DNA from: Clostridia bacterium
GTDB taxonomy: Bacteria; Bacillota; Clostridia; Oscillospirales; Ruminococcaceae
Direction: 5' to 3'
Length of the DNA stretch: 13,942 nt
Assembly (NCBI GenBank): GCA_021152595.1
Contig: JAGKVC010000081.1
Location: 1 to 13,942, forward strand
Both the position numbers and the translations under genes were made by a program. The notes below the pieces were generated by a model, which ran no database searches, had not been told where the DNA came from, and worked only from the letters and a program-made list of their open reading frames with translations. Below, piece by piece: positions 13,878 through 13,942 of the stretch; positions within the stretch are counted from its first letter, which is position 1; every line of letters begins with the position of its first letter.

Positions 13878-13942
13878 TTATAATGGGGCGCTGCCCCATA
13901 CCCCGCCAAAGGGATGCTATCCCTTTGGAATCCCACTATAAG
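13878..13942. repeat. Hairpin-rich intergenic repeat block, right end
   Basis: The block starts with TTATAATGGG (13878-13887) and continues with ATGGGGC/GCCCCAT (13883-13889 and 13893-13899) and CCAAAGGGAT/ATCCCTTTGG (13906-13915 and 13919-13928). The CCAAAGGG/CCCTTTGG arms recur in the hairpin at 11682-11702. It runs to the window edge and may continue beyond it. No coding sequence is seen. Confidence 0.6.

Overview
The window looks like chromosomal DNA from a fibre-degrading Firmicute of the Ruminococcus type (Oscillospiraceae/Ruminococcaceae). The evidence is the Gram-positive gene order hrcA-grpE-dnaK-dnaJ behind a CIRCE operator, SigA-type promoters with strong Shine-Dalgarno sites, secreted proteins ending in dockerin modules (a cellulosome hallmark), a surface lipoprotein GH5 glucanase, and Thr/Glu-rich linkers typical of this group. 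The assignment rests on these features, not on a database search.

Layout. Positions 1-240 hold the end of an upstream region: a hairpin-rich intergenic repeat and a promoter. Positions 287-3310 carry three closely spaced plus-strand lipoprotein genes: an unrecognised 257-residue protein, a GH5 endoglucanase, and a protein with two Ig-like repeats. A bidirectional terminator (3331-3361) separates them from a convergent, minus-strand, 812-residue PL1 pectate lyase with a C-terminal dockerin (3379-5817). The divergent gap 5818-6313 holds a candidate pectate lyase promoter, an inverted-repeat element with a 21-bp perfect match, and the heat-shock promoter with CIRCE.

Positions 6314-11582 are the class I heat-shock operon: hrcA, grpE, an 82-residue unknown, dnaK, a 40-residue membrane microprotein, and dnaJ. 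The two small genes between grpE/dnaK and dnaK/dnaJ are the least expected part. Positions 11583-11960 are non-coding: a tandem array of at least six near-perfect hairpins bracketed by a 10-bp inverted repeat, then an intrinsic terminator. A clear promoter (TTGACA, 17 bp, TATGAT) drives the last gene, a 581-residue secreted BspA-type leucine-rich-repeat protein with two homologous halves and a C-terminal dockerin (12057-13802). The window ends in another hairpin-rich intergenic repeat.

The secreted proteins point to plant cell-wall attack: beta-glucan by GH5, pectin by PL1, and a dockerin-borne LRR protein probably for adhesion or scaffolding. No cohesin or scaffoldin is present. HrcA should repress the chaperone operon through CIRCE. 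I see no clear novel defence or mobile system; the candidate novelties are the two small heat-shock-operon proteins, the hairpin array, and the unassigned lipoproteins next to the glucanase.
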